The notes under the pieces: model-generated | What the model was told of the DNA's origin: nothing | Seen by the model: the letters and a program-made list of their open reading frames with translations, nothing else | Databases searched by the model: none | Assembly: GCA_947495075.1 (NCBI GenBank) | Contig: CANLXH010000002.1 | Location: forward strand, 992,001 to 1,056,000 | Source: an uncultured Croceitalea sp. | Lineage (GTDB): Bacteria; Bacteroidota; Bacteroidia; Flavobacteriales; Flavobacteriaceae | DNA: 64,000 nucleotides | Direction: 5' to 3' | Made by a program: the position numbers and the translations under genes | Shown here: positions 25,639 to 35,248 of the stretch, piece by piece | How positions within the stretch are numbered: position 1 is the first letter of the stretch | Layout: every line of letters begins with the position of its first letter

Positions 25639-27015
25639 CTATTGTTTTGCGTTTAAACCTATATCGTTTGTCATTTTTAGATTAGCAACTACGAATTCAC
25701 CTAGATTAATACCCTGTTTAAGACCGATATCTACCGCTGCGCGATAATGTATTCCACCATACATTCTACTGATAGCTGCTTCTTGAGCGGCTTGATTAAA
25801 TGAAGTAAATGATCTTACTGGTAATCCATAAGGAACCTCAGTAGTATCATCAAACGCAAAATCACTTCCAAATATGTTAGTCAAAACAGTAGAAGCTGCT
25901 CCAGAAACCACGCTATGCCCACTAGTATATTCAGGAAATGGAGGTGTTTGTAGTACAGGAACCCAGTTTTCGTCAATATGTTCATTAATTAAAGTTTCAG
26001 GGCGAATTAAATTACTTCTATACTTTTCATCCCAGCAACTAATAAATGCATCCGCAATAGCAATAGATGTTTTGGTATAGGCGTATATAGTTTTTGCGAA
26101 ATTGGCATTAGTTTTAGTACTTGCTATTTTGACTATGCCTATCCAATGTGCTCCTGGGGTTATTTTTTTTGTAGCAAACATTAAATGGCCTCTAGTAACT
26201 GAAACATAAGGATTACAGTCCCAAAATTGAGCTATGGCAACTTCTTCTGAAGTATCTCCCTTTGAAGTTATTTCATTACTAATATTGTATACTTCTTGTA
26301 ATTCTTTATAAAAATCGGAACCTTTTTCCATTGAAAATGGAGGAGGAGGAATTGGTTTAAATTGATTTGAAGAATCAATTATAAAAGGGCGAATTTTACT
26401 CCAATGTGGTTCTATACCAGCCATATAAGCAGGAGGAGTAGGTTGCCATCTTGATGGATTATCAGAATTTATAGTAAATTTTGGCATTGTCCTTGTTTGC
26501 TTATAGTTGTCTTCGTCCATCCATTTTACGATATGTTCTGCTACTTTTAAGCCATAATTTTTCGAAACAGAAAATTCTTTAGCATTCTTAGCTTCCCAAA
26601 TATTATATAAGCTGTCACGATATTGTTCTACCCTATCTTCAGAAAAGATTAGTTGTTTACTGAGCTCCATATGTGCTATTAGAGCAGAAAGCTCATAATT
26701 AACAGTTTCCTCCTCTTCAGGGTTTGGAATCTCTTTAAGATTAGTTAATTGATTTGTTAAAGATTTATATTGATTATTCTTTTTAGCGATGATTTCATAT
26801 GCAGCGATATTAGGATATACATAAATTCTGCTAGCAACCGGAGGTGAAAAAATATCATGAATCATCACTTCTGTTACTTTATCTATTATATTGTGAATTT
26901 CTATAGAAGATATTTTAATAGACTCGTTTTCTTTATTACATGAACAAAGAAATAAAGTTATAATTGCTAAGAGAGTTAAACTTTCTTTTAGAATCTTTTT
27001 ATTTAATAATTTCAT
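25639..27015 (-). CDS. Vanadium-dependent haloperoxidase-like PAP2-superfamily lipoprotein
   Basis: This protein of about 458 residues belongs to the PAP2/haloperoxidase superfamily. The C-terminal active-site set is seen: K-x6-RP (KYRSNLIRP), SGH (PEYTSGHSVVSGAAS) and SR-x5-H-x3-D (SRMYGGIHYRAAVD). These residues bind vanadate in haloperoxidases or phosphate in acid phosphatases. An N-terminal signal ends with Cys in LFLCSC, so it is a lipoprotein. I chose ATG 27015 over two earlier starts (27021, 27048) because it gives a compact lipoprotein signal; it overlaps the upstream FG-GAP gene by 17 bases. Whether it oxidises halides or removes phosphate is open. Confidence 0.82.
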   Translation of the reverse strand: MKLLNKKILKESLTLLAIITLFLCSCNKENESIKISSIEIHNIIDKVTEVMIHDIFSPPVASRIYVYPNIAAYEIIAKKNNQYKSLTNQLTNLKEIPNPEEEETVNYELSALIAHMELSKQLIFSEDRVEQYRDSLYNIWEAKNAKEFSVSKNYGLKVAEHIVKWMDEDNYKQTRTMPKFTINSDNPSRWQPTPPAYMAGIEPHWSKIRPFIIDSSNQFKPIPPPPFSMEKGSDFYKELQEVYNISNEITSKGDTSEEVAIAQFWDCNPYVSVTRGHLMFATKKITPGAHWIGIVKIASTKTNANFAKTIYAYTKTSIAIADAFISCWDEKYRSNLIRPETLINEHIDENWVPVLQTPPFPEYTSGHSVVSGAASTVLTNIFGSDFAFDDTTEVPYGLPVRSFTSFNQAAQEAAISRMYGGIHYRAAVDIGLKQGINLGEFVVANLKMTNDIGLNAKQ

Positions 27016-30000
27016 AAACATGGCATGTGTCGTTATTAAAAGTAACAAGTAAATATTTTTGACCCTTAAGGGTAATTATGTTTAGGTGTCTTGTAGATTT
27101 TTGTTCTAAATTGAGCCCCAGATTATTAGCCAAAGTAATCCTATTTTCATTTTTAATTAGTGCACCTGGGAAAGAATCAAATCGGCCTTGATAAGGCTTA
27201 ACTCCAAAGTAATTACCAGCACTAAGTACTTCTTCTTTACCATCATTATCAAAATCGTACTTTAGGAAAGATGTTATAGGTGCAATTTGTAACTCTGGTT
27301 TAAACGCTTCAAATTCAAAAATTCCATTATTATTCTTTAGATAGCCAGATCTTAATTCAGTTACTTCAAGAAGTTTTGCTTGTTTTAAAGCTTTAGCATC
27401 GAAAATTTGTGTCATAGATTTGCCTGCGAAATCTTTATATGTTGTAAATTTTTTGCGTAAAAAAACCATTTGACTTGCTAACTCATCAAGACCTAATAAG
27501 GGGTAGTAGTTTCCTTTCTTTTTAGTTGAAATAATAGTCTCAATTGCTCCATTGTTATCAAAATCAGAAATATGAATCCTCATTGGATTTTCTGAGGAGG
27601 CCTTAAATTTTGAATTTACCCCCCAGTTTCCTAATAAATAATCTATATCGCCGTCATTATCTATATCAAAAGGGATAATACTTTGCCAAAGACCATTAAT
27701 CTTTTTAGCCAAGGGTTCTACCTCAATAAATTTTCCACTGGAATTTTTGAAAAATCTAGGACTCATCCATTCACCAATAACTATTAAATCTTTAATAGAA
27801 TCATTATCAAAATCATGCCAAATGGCATCGGTAATCATCCCTAATTGGGAATACTCAAAATCTTTATATATAGATAACTTACCATTGTTATTTTGTAAAA
27901 TAGCACTATTAGGAGACTCTCCAAATCCTTTAGATACTACATTGGCACCTATAAAAATGTCTAAATCACCATCTCCATCAAAATCAGAAGGTTTTACAAC
28001 AGATGCATTTTCAAAATAATTAGGGAGTGTATTTTCAATAAATGATGTGTCTTTTTGTATATAATAGCTATCTAAAAGTGGTTTTGCTTTTCCATAAAAA
28101 TCAGCACCGCCAGAACCTAAAAAAATGTCATTAACCGCATCTCCATTAATATCAAAAATTGCTGCGGCAACCTCCTCTTTAACTTTATCTTTTTGGAGGT
28201 TTAAAAATTTATTTTCAGCGTAAGTTGTATCCCGTTGTAGATATACTTTAGAAACGTCAAATTTTGAACTACCAAAATAAATATCTTCTTTACCATCGTT
28301 ATTTAAATCGCCTACAGCAATTGCAGGTCCACGATCAGACGTTCTGTAGGGGACCAGCTTTTCACGAATAAAATCTATATAATTATCCTCTTTATGAGTA
28401 AAATTAATCCCTAGGTTAGATTTAGTTTTCTGGAATACTTTTTTATTTTTTTTAGAAAGTTGCTCGTAATTAAAAGGCTTCGAGTTTTTTTGCTTTATTG
28501 TTAAACTTTGATTGACCTCTACATTCTTTAATACTTGATAAGTTCTATCTGGCCAGATAATTTGTAAAGAGTCAATTATTTCTTTATTGCCATACCCAAA
28601 GTGGATAAAAGGTTCTGAAGAGGCTTGAAAACCTCTTGTGACATATAGTTCTTTGTATTGTAATTTGCCCTCGTGGTAAGAAAACACCTTGGTGCCAATA
28701 CCAAATCTATTTTCATTGGTGTAATCAAATTTTATTTTTAAATAGTTAGAACTTTTATTGGTTTTATTTATATATAAAGTTGGATAATTATCTATATTAT
28801 TGGTAACTAAATCTACATCTCCATCATTGTCAAAATCTGCAAGAGCAGTAGCTCCAGAAACTAAAGTGTCATTATTAATCCAATCAGAAGACTTGTCTTT
28901 AAATTCCAAATTTCCATTGCCTTTAAAAATATAGTTTTGAACAGCTCCAGAAGGCATTAAATCGATAGCATTTTGGTCTACTAATTTGGTATTATTAATT
29001 TTCTTTTTTATTTGTTCATTAGAAACATATTTTACAAAATCAAGGTCATTAGGTCTTTTGCTAATTCCGTTAGAAATAAAAAGATCTTGTTCACCATCTT
29101 GATTATAGTCTGCAAATAATGCGCTCCAACTCCAATCTGTTGCTGCGACACCGCTTAATAACGCAGTTTCTAAATATTGCCCTGAAGGTTGGTTTACGTA
29201 AAGCATATTTCGTGTAAACTGGTAGTGATATCCATAACTTTCAATTCTTAGTTTTTGGATTTGGATGTTATCATCACCTTCAGAGGATTTTAAAGGAATT
29301 TCTTTTTCTGGCAACATATCTAAAGAAATTAAATCTGGATAGCCATCATGATTAATATCTGAAACATCATTTCCCATAGAAAACCTACTCGTATGACCAA
29401 AATACTTTCTAAGACTCTCTGTAAAGGTACCATCCCCATTATTTAAATAATAGTAGTCATCTTCATGAAAATCATTACCAATATATATATCAGGGTAACC
29501 ATCTTGATTAAAGTCTGCAATAGATAAACCTAATCCATATCCATTAATTCCACCATAAATACCAGCTTCTTCACTTACTTCAACAAATTTTCCATTATCA
29601 TTACGCATTAATTTATCGCCAGTTTGATAATTTCTGTCATATCTTAAATCTACTCTTCCAAAAGACTTTTGAGTATGAACAGCATGGTTTAATATGTACA
29701 AATCTAAATCACCATCTAGGTCATAATCTAAGAAAGCCGCATTGCTGCTGTAAGAATCAAAATCTAGTCCATATAATTTTGCTTTTTCTTCAAAAGTATT
29801 ATCGCCATTATTAATGTAAAGTTCATTGTAACCGTTAAAGCCATTTATTCCTACAACAGCACAAACATATATGTCAAGAAACCCATCGCCATTTACATCT
29901 CCCATGATAGCACCAGTATTCCATGTGCTATTACCTTGAATACCAGAAGAAGTTGAGATGTCTTCAAACTTTAAATTTCCTTTATTTAAATACAATGCAT

Positions 30001-30244
30001 TTTTTACTTGATTCCCAGAAAAGAAAATATCTTGTAGACCATCATTATTAATATCGCCTACAGCAACGCCACCGCCATTATAGTAATAAAGATAATCTAG
30101 TATATTAACGTTATCGTTACTTTGAAGTTTATTTTGAAAAAGGATTCCAGTTTTATTAGGCGAAGCATTTAAAAAAAGGTCACCTTCCTTGTTTTTGCAA
30201 CTTACTATGAGTAGTATTAATAGAATATAAATACTGTTTTTCAT
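26999..30244 (-). CDS. CRTAC1-like FG-GAP/VCBS-repeat lipoprotein with ASPIC/UnbV domain (copy 1)
   Basis: This is a protein of about 1081 residues. A lipoprotein signal (LLIVSC) is followed by many FG-GAP/VCBS-type beta-propeller repeats, each with a Ca2+-binding D-x-D/N-x-DG-x-x-D loop (for example GDINNDGLQD, DYDLDGDLD, DFDNDGDVD). An ASPIC/UnbV segment (about residues 515-585; GIGTKVFSYHEG..., RGFQASSEPFIHFG, DSLQIIWPD) comes between the first and second propellers. Such proteins are thought to sit on the outer membrane and bind ligands or partners; no enzymatic activity is established. I chose ATG 30244; a GTG at 30259 would overlap the upstream stop by 4 bases. It is 61-base-scale similar in layout to two paralogues in this window. 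Confidence 0.85.
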   Translation of the reverse strand: MKNSIYILLILLIVSCKNKEGDLFLNASPNKTGILFQNKLQSNDNVNILDYLYYYNGGGVAVGDINNDGLQDIFFSGNQVKNALYLNKGNLKFEDISTSSGIQGNSTWNTGAIMGDVNGDGFLDIYVCAVVGINGFNGYNELYINNGDNTFEEKAKLYGLDFDSYSSNAAFLDYDLDGDLDLYILNHAVHTQKSFGRVDLRYDRNYQTGDKLMRNDNGKFVEVSEEAGIYGGINGYGLGLSIADFNQDGYPDIYIGNDFHEDDYYYLNNGDGTFTESLRKYFGHTSRFSMGNDVSDINHDGYPDLISLDMLPEKEIPLKSSEGDDNIQIQKLRIESYGYHYQFTRNMLYVNQPSGQYLETALLSGVAATDWSWSALFADYNQDGEQDLFISNGISKRPNDLDFVKYVSNEQIKKKINNTKLVDQNAIDLMPSGAVQNYIFKGNGNLEFKDKSSDWINNDTLVSGATALADFDNDGDVDLVTNNIDNYPTLYINKTNKSSNYLKIKFDYTNENRFGIGTKVFSYHEGKLQYKELYVTRGFQASSEPFIHFGYGNKEIIDSLQIIWPDRTYQVLKNVEVNQSLTIKQKNSKPFNYEQLSKKNKKVFQKTKSNLGINFTHKEDNYIDFIREKLVPYRTSDRGPAIAVGDLNNDGKEDIYFGSSKFDVSKVYLQRDTTYAENKFLNLQKDKVKEEVAAAIFDINGDAVNDIFLGSGGADFYGKAKPLLDSYYIQKDTSFIENTLPNYFENASVVKPSDFDGDGDLDIFIGANVVSKGFGESPNSAILQNNNGKLSIYKDFEYSQLGMITDAIWHDFDNDSIKDLIVIGEWMSPRFFKNSSGKFIEVEPLAKKINGLWQSIIPFDIDNDGDIDYLLGNWGVNSKFKASSENPMRIHISDFDNNGAIETIISTKKKGNYYPLLGLDELASQMVFLRKKFTTYKDFAGKSMTQIFDAKALKQAKLLEVTELRSGYLKNNNGIFEFEAFKPELQIAPITSFLKYDFDNDGKEEVLSAGNYFGVKPYQGRFDSFPGALIKNENRITLANNLGLNLEQKSTRHLNIITLKGQKYLLVTFNNDTCHVYEIIK

Positions 30245-30255
30245 ATAGTAATCTT

Positions 30256-33200
30256 TCACTTTTCTTTAATTGTATATAATATTGGCGCCATATTGTTGAT
30301 ACCTACTAAAATTTTTTCTTTTTCATCAATCTCAATTTCTTTTATAGTTCTTGCAGGTCCAGGAATATTTATTTGCCAATCCTTAGCATATTCAAAACCA
30401 TTTTTAGAATCAAATTTCAAAAATATACCATGTGAGGCATCCATCCTACCTAATTGTGTGCTTATTTCATAGGTGTTACCAACAACTAAAACATCTTTAA
30501 AACCATCATGATTAAAATCTTTAATTAGCATGTCTTTTACACTTGAAATTTGAGCCATTTTTGGAAGCTGCTTTTTTATGAAATTACCATTCCCATCATT
30601 CTCAAAAAAACAGCTTGCCAACTCATATACTTTTTCTTTTTTTGCTTTTTCAAGTTTTTTAGTGCCAAATAATTGTTCTAGGGAAGCCGATGCAAAATCT
30701 TTATAAGACAAAAATTTCTTATTTAAAAAAGGCATTTGTTTCACTAACTCATCTTTAGATGTAAAGGGAGTCTCTTTTTCTTTATAAAAATAAGTTACCA
30801 AAGATTCTATTGAACCATTACTATCAAAATCATTGCTGTAGAGCGTGATTGGATTTTCTGTTGAAGCAGAGAATTTACTATTATGCCCCCAATTACCTGC
30901 GATTAAATCAATATCACCATCATTATCGAAATCTTCAGCTTTTATGGTATTCCACCATCCGTGAGTATTTATAAATTCACTTGCTTCTTTTTTCTCAAAA
31001 ACTTTTCCGTTATTTAGAAATATAGAAATAGGCATCCAGTAGCCTACAACAATGATATCTTGAAATCCATTATTATCTATATCTGCCCAAACAATATCTT
31101 TAACTGAGCCTACAGTTTCAAAATCATATGCTTTTGCTTTGGTAATGTTATTAAAATTACCATTTCCATCATTTTTAAAAATATATTGCTTAGCTCTTTC
31201 TCCAAATTGTGCCGGAGTCTGATCGGAAGTTATTACAACATCATTGTCATTATCATTATCAAAATCACAGACGCTTACTTTAGATGCGTTTAGCTCGACA
31301 CCTTTAAATTGTATCGTATCTTTTATAAAAGTACCATTTTGATTTATATAAAGTCTTGGTTGAATTCTTTTAGAATTTTTAAACTCATTACCACCACTAA
31401 CAACTAATAAATCTTTAAATCCATTATTGTTAGCGTCAAAAAAGACATGCGAAACATCTTCATTTAAGACATCTAGAGAAAACAACTCTTTTTGGACTTG
31501 TAGAAATTCATTAGTAGTTGTTTGAATATACAATGCTGAAGATTGCCCTTTTGCGCCGCTAATAAAAAAATCGTCTAAACCATCATTATTTATATCATCT
31601 ACGGAGATTGAAGGTCCTTCATTAGAATTAGCAAAAGGAATTAAAGGATTGCGATCAAATTCAATGGTCGTATTGTCTTTATGGATAAACTCAGTTATAG
31701 ACTCCACTTGCGCAACTATTTTATTTTTTGTAGCGTCTTTTTGAATAAATGTTTCTGAAGAATTGGTGTAATTTAAAACGAGTGTTTTCTTTGTATTTAC
31801 GGTTAATAAGGTTTCTTGCCTTTTGTTAGGCCAGGTTATTTTTAATGAGTCAATGATACTGTCATTGCCTATTCCAATAAGTAGCTCATTGGGTACAGCG
31901 GATAAATATGACCTAGATGGATAATTCTCTACTACTCTTTGAGTTCCTTTAGTGTAAGCAATAATTTTAGAGCCTACACCAAAAATATTTTTTTTACTAC
32001 CTTTTAATCTAATTTTTAAAGCTTTATTCTTGTTTTTCAAGGTGTTTTCCAAAAGATAAGCCTCAGTATCGATGTTATTTACAATTATATCTAAATCTCC
32101 ATCATTGTCTAAATCTGCATAGCTACACCCATTACTGAAAGAAGGTTCACTCTTAAACCAAGTGTCTGTTACATTTTTGAATGTTAGGCCATCTGTATTC
32201 TTAAAAAAATAATTGGATACTTTTTTCTCAGGCATTTCCTTAATGAAGCTCATTTCTTTTTCTGTCATACCTTGATTTATTCTTTTCTGAATATTATCAT
32301 TAGCGATAAAGTTTATGAAATCCATATCATTTGTAGCTCCTTTAATTCCGTTTGAAATAAAGATGTCTTTAAGTCCATCATTATCAAAATCTGCTAACAA
32401 AGCACCCCAGGACCATTCTGTAGCCGCAATACCGCTAAGATTCGCTACTTCACTAAAATTAGAATCACCTAGATTTAGGTGTAGAGTATTCTGCATATAC
32501 TGTGGAGCATAACCATTTTTTAAATAGTTTTGGTAGGTTGAAAATGGAAATTCTAGACCAGATGTTTTGTAGGTTTTCAAATCTTCTGGTAACATATCTA
32601 ACGAAACAATATCGGTCTTGCCATCATTGTTTAAATCTGCAATGTCATTTCCCATAGAAAAATGGGTGGTATGCCCTAAATTTGTGTTGTTAGAACTGAT
32701 GATTTCCTTAAAAGTTCCATCTTTTTGATTGATATATAGGTAATCGTTTTCAAAAAAATCATTTCCGACATAGATATCAGGATACCCATCATTATTTAAA
32801 TCACTAATCCCTAACCCCAATCCATATCCAATATTTCCTTGAAAAATCTGTGCTTCAACTGAAACATCTACAAAGTAATTATCGTCATTTCTAAAAAGTT
32901 TATCGCCTGACTTACTGTCTATGTTTTTTCGTTTGTTTCCTCTACCGTATGTGCGATTAGGAAATGTAGAATGATTGAGTAAAAATAAATCCAAATCGCC
33001 ATCTAAATCGTAATCAAAAAATGCAGCTTTAGTCGAAAAGCCTGAAAAATCTAAACCATAGTTAGCAGCCTCTTCTTTAAAACTAGGAATACCATTTTCA
33101 TTTACACCTTTATTAATGTAAAGTAAATTGTGACTCTTAAAGTTTTTAAAGCTCCCAACCTTACAAATGTAAATGTCAAGTAATCCATCGTTATTAATAT

Positions 33201-33555
33201 CTACATGGGTTACACCAGTAGTCCAATCATCATCATTCGATAATTTAGCCTGCTGCGTAATATCTTCAAACCTAAAACCACCTTTATTTAGATAGAGTTT
33301 ATCCTCTGCTTGGTTAGCGGTAAAATAAAGATCTATTAATTTATCATTATTAAAGTCGCCAGCTGCAACTCCGGCGCCATTATAAAAATAGAGGTAGTTA
33401 AGAATATTTAATTCTGGTGAACTATCTAAGGAATTGGTAAATGTTATTCCAGAGTATGAGGCAGGTATTTTTTTGAAAAGACTCGTGTCCTGTTTTTTAA
33501 CACAACCGTAGATAAAAATTAGGAAGCCAAAAGCAATAAGGCGATAGATTTTCAT
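30256..33555 (-). CDS. CRTAC1-like FG-GAP/VCBS-repeat lipoprotein with ASPIC/UnbV domain (copy 2)
   Basis: This 1099-residue paralogue of the neighbouring gene has lipobox Cys18 (IFIYGC), an N-terminal block NYLYFYNGAGVAAGDFNND shared by all three copies, repeated Ca2+-type loops (DINNDGLLD, DYDLDGDLD, DLDNDGDLD) and an ASPIC/UnbV segment in the middle (GVGSKIIAYTKG, SRSYLSAVPNELLIGIG, DSLKITWPN). The ASPIC part lacks the RGFQSS wording of copies 1 and 3. It lies 74 bases downstream of the sodium/solute symporter and is translationally close to copy 1, so the symporter, both FG-GAP proteins and the PAP2 protein look like one transcript. Surface ligand binding is inferred. Confidence 0.85.
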   Translation of the reverse strand: MKIYRLIAFGFLIFIYGCVKKQDTSLFKKIPASYSGITFTNSLDSSPELNILNYLYFYNGAGVAAGDFNNDKLIDLYFTANQAEDKLYLNKGGFRFEDITQQAKLSNDDDWTTGVTHVDINNDGLLDIYICKVGSFKNFKSHNLLYINKGVNENGIPSFKEEAANYGLDFSGFSTKAAFFDYDLDGDLDLFLLNHSTFPNRTYGRGNKRKNIDSKSGDKLFRNDDNYFVDVSVEAQIFQGNIGYGLGLGISDLNNDGYPDIYVGNDFFENDYLYINQKDGTFKEIISSNNTNLGHTTHFSMGNDIADLNNDGKTDIVSLDMLPEDLKTYKTSGLEFPFSTYQNYLKNGYAPQYMQNTLHLNLGDSNFSEVANLSGIAATEWSWGALLADFDNDGLKDIFISNGIKGATNDMDFINFIANDNIQKRINQGMTEKEMSFIKEMPEKKVSNYFFKNTDGLTFKNVTDTWFKSEPSFSNGCSYADLDNDGDLDIIVNNIDTEAYLLENTLKNKNKALKIRLKGSKKNIFGVGSKIIAYTKGTQRVVENYPSRSYLSAVPNELLIGIGNDSIIDSLKITWPNKRQETLLTVNTKKTLVLNYTNSSETFIQKDATKNKIVAQVESITEFIHKDNTTIEFDRNPLIPFANSNEGPSISVDDINNDGLDDFFISGAKGQSSALYIQTTTNEFLQVQKELFSLDVLNEDVSHVFFDANNNGFKDLLVVSGGNEFKNSKRIQPRLYINQNGTFIKDTIQFKGVELNASKVSVCDFDNDNDNDVVITSDQTPAQFGERAKQYIFKNDGNGNFNNITKAKAYDFETVGSVKDIVWADIDNNGFQDIIVVGYWMPISIFLNNGKVFEKKEASEFINTHGWWNTIKAEDFDNDGDIDLIAGNWGHNSKFSASTENPITLYSNDFDSNGSIESLVTYFYKEKETPFTSKDELVKQMPFLNKKFLSYKDFASASLEQLFGTKKLEKAKKEKVYELASCFFENDGNGNFIKKQLPKMAQISSVKDMLIKDFNHDGFKDVLVVGNTYEISTQLGRMDASHGIFLKFDSKNGFEYAKDWQINIPGPARTIKEIEIDEKEKILVGINNMAPILYTIKEK

Positions 33556-33629
33556 TTAATTGCAAAGGCGAAATATAAGCATTAACTACTATATTCCAGA
33601 AATGCTTTTAGTTAATTTTTTTTGTCTTT

Positions 33630-35174
33630 CTAATGAAAAATGATATGTAACGCTATTAAGGATAAAGCCATTCCAACACCAACTTTTCCTAATAGTGGAG
33701 AGGCAGGTTCAGGTTTTAACTTATCCTTGATAAACCCACTTTTTGAACCTAACCAAATAATTACAAAACCTAGAATAATTACCCACATGGCACGAACTAA
33801 GTAATTCATGTCAGGGAATGTGTAGATAAACAAAAATTGAAGAGGTATTGTTGCTATAAATCCAATTAGAGCTACACGATGTTTTGGAGCCATTAAAAAA
33901 GCAGCAGCACATATTAACACCACAATACCGCAGTTAATAAAATATCTTAGCTCATTCAAGGTATGAGTAAAAGCAGCACCGGAATCCTTAAATTTTATAT
34001 ATAGCAAGACAATTCCTATAATTACCCCAGATATGAAAGCTAGTAAAATTGCTCTTTTACCCGACTTTACAATTTGTTGGTCTGTAGCATCCTTTTTAAT
34101 GTAAACCTTATAAATATCTATAGACCAAAGTGTTGCCAAAGAATTAAATGTAGAATCAACAGTACTCATTAGAGATGCAAATAGAGCGCATAAAATAAGG
34201 CCTTTAAGACCAACTGGTAGATAGGTATTTACTAAGTAAGGAAAAGCTGAATCTGGATCTGCTAAGCCATTATCTCCTAAAATGCCTACTAACGCTATTC
34301 CAGGAAGTATGATAATAGCAGCCATAAAATATTTCATAACACCACCAACCATAAGACCTATTTGAATATCTTTTAGACTTCTAGCGGCTAAGGACCGTTG
34401 TACAACAGATTGGTTGGCGCACCAATAATTAATATTTAGTAAGAAGGCACCAAAAACATGAATCCATGGTAGTTTTGGGTGATCCGCGGGAAGGTGCAAA
34501 TGCATTAAATCCCCAGTCTTGGTATACAATTGGGACCAACCACCTAAATGATGTATCGCAATAAGCATAACAACTATACCGCCAGAAAGTAAAATTGCAA
34601 ATTGGATTACGTCTGTTCTAACTACGGCAGCTAAGCCGCCAAAATAGGTATAGGTAGCTGAAAATAGACCTAGAAAAACAATTAAAATGGCAATGCGTGT
34701 TAACCTATCCTGATGTATGAATGATAAATAATCACCAAAAACCAAATCGACTGAATAGGCCCCCCAGAATAATGCTGCTCCGAGTGTGATTGTCGAAAAA
34801 AGAAGAATATTGGATGCAGAGTATAATAGTGCAATTGTACTGCCCAATCTTGTTTTAATAAACTGTGTTATTGTGATAATCTTCTCACGAAAGTACATAG
34901 GTACAAATATGAAAGCAGCAAGTAGCAAACCTTGAATGGCATTTATTTCAAAGTTTGCCTGTGCTAAACCATACAAATAAGCAGAACCCATGAACCCTAA
35001 AAATTGATAGCCTTGCACATTAGTTGCTATAGTTGAAAATGCAATTGATGGCCAACGAAGATTTCTGGAACTCAGAAAATATTCTTCAGTAGTGGCATTT
35101 TTTGAGGTTTTACCCGTAATTGCAGTTACAAAAACGATAACGAAATAAGCGCAGACAATTAATAAGTCAATCAT
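33630..35174 (-). CDS. Sodium/solute symporter (SSS family, SGLT-like)
   Basis: This 514-residue inner-membrane protein has about 13-14 hydrophobic segments, the SSS N-terminal pattern EEYFLSSRNLRWP and the sodium-site region FASLMSTVDSTFNS. SGLT-like members carry sugars, myo-inositol, sialic acid or organic acids with Na+. Since it sits 74 bases downstream of the sulfonate monooxygenase gene and under a LacI-type regulatory region, it is the best candidate for importing the substrate of that enzyme, possibly sulfoquinovose or its glycoside. That assignment is by context only. It could instead import hexose for the GH65 pathway. Confidence 0.88.
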   Translation of the reverse strand: MIDLLIVCAYFVIVFVTAITGKTSKNATTEEYFLSSRNLRWPSIAFSTIATNVQGYQFLGFMGSAYLYGLAQANFEINAIQGLLLAAFIFVPMYFREKIITITQFIKTRLGSTIALLYSASNILLFSTITLGAALFWGAYSVDLVFGDYLSFIHQDRLTRIAILIVFLGLFSATYTYFGGLAAVVRTDVIQFAILLSGGIVVMLIAIHHLGGWSQLYTKTGDLMHLHLPADHPKLPWIHVFGAFLLNINYWCANQSVVQRSLAARSLKDIQIGLMVGGVMKYFMAAIIILPGIALVGILGDNGLADPDSAFPYLVNTYLPVGLKGLILCALFASLMSTVDSTFNSLATLWSIDIYKVYIKKDATDQQIVKSGKRAILLAFISGVIIGIVLLYIKFKDSGAAFTHTLNELRYFINCGIVVLICAAAFLMAPKHRVALIGFIATIPLQFLFIYTFPDMNYLVRAMWVIILGFVIIWLGSKSGFIKDKLKPEPASPLLGKVGVGMALSLIALHIIFH

Positions 35175-35248
35175 AGTTGGCTATTGTTTGGTTGGTAAAA
35201 CACTGTAATATAAGATTTTGTTATTAAAAACAAGTTTGATGTTATTTT

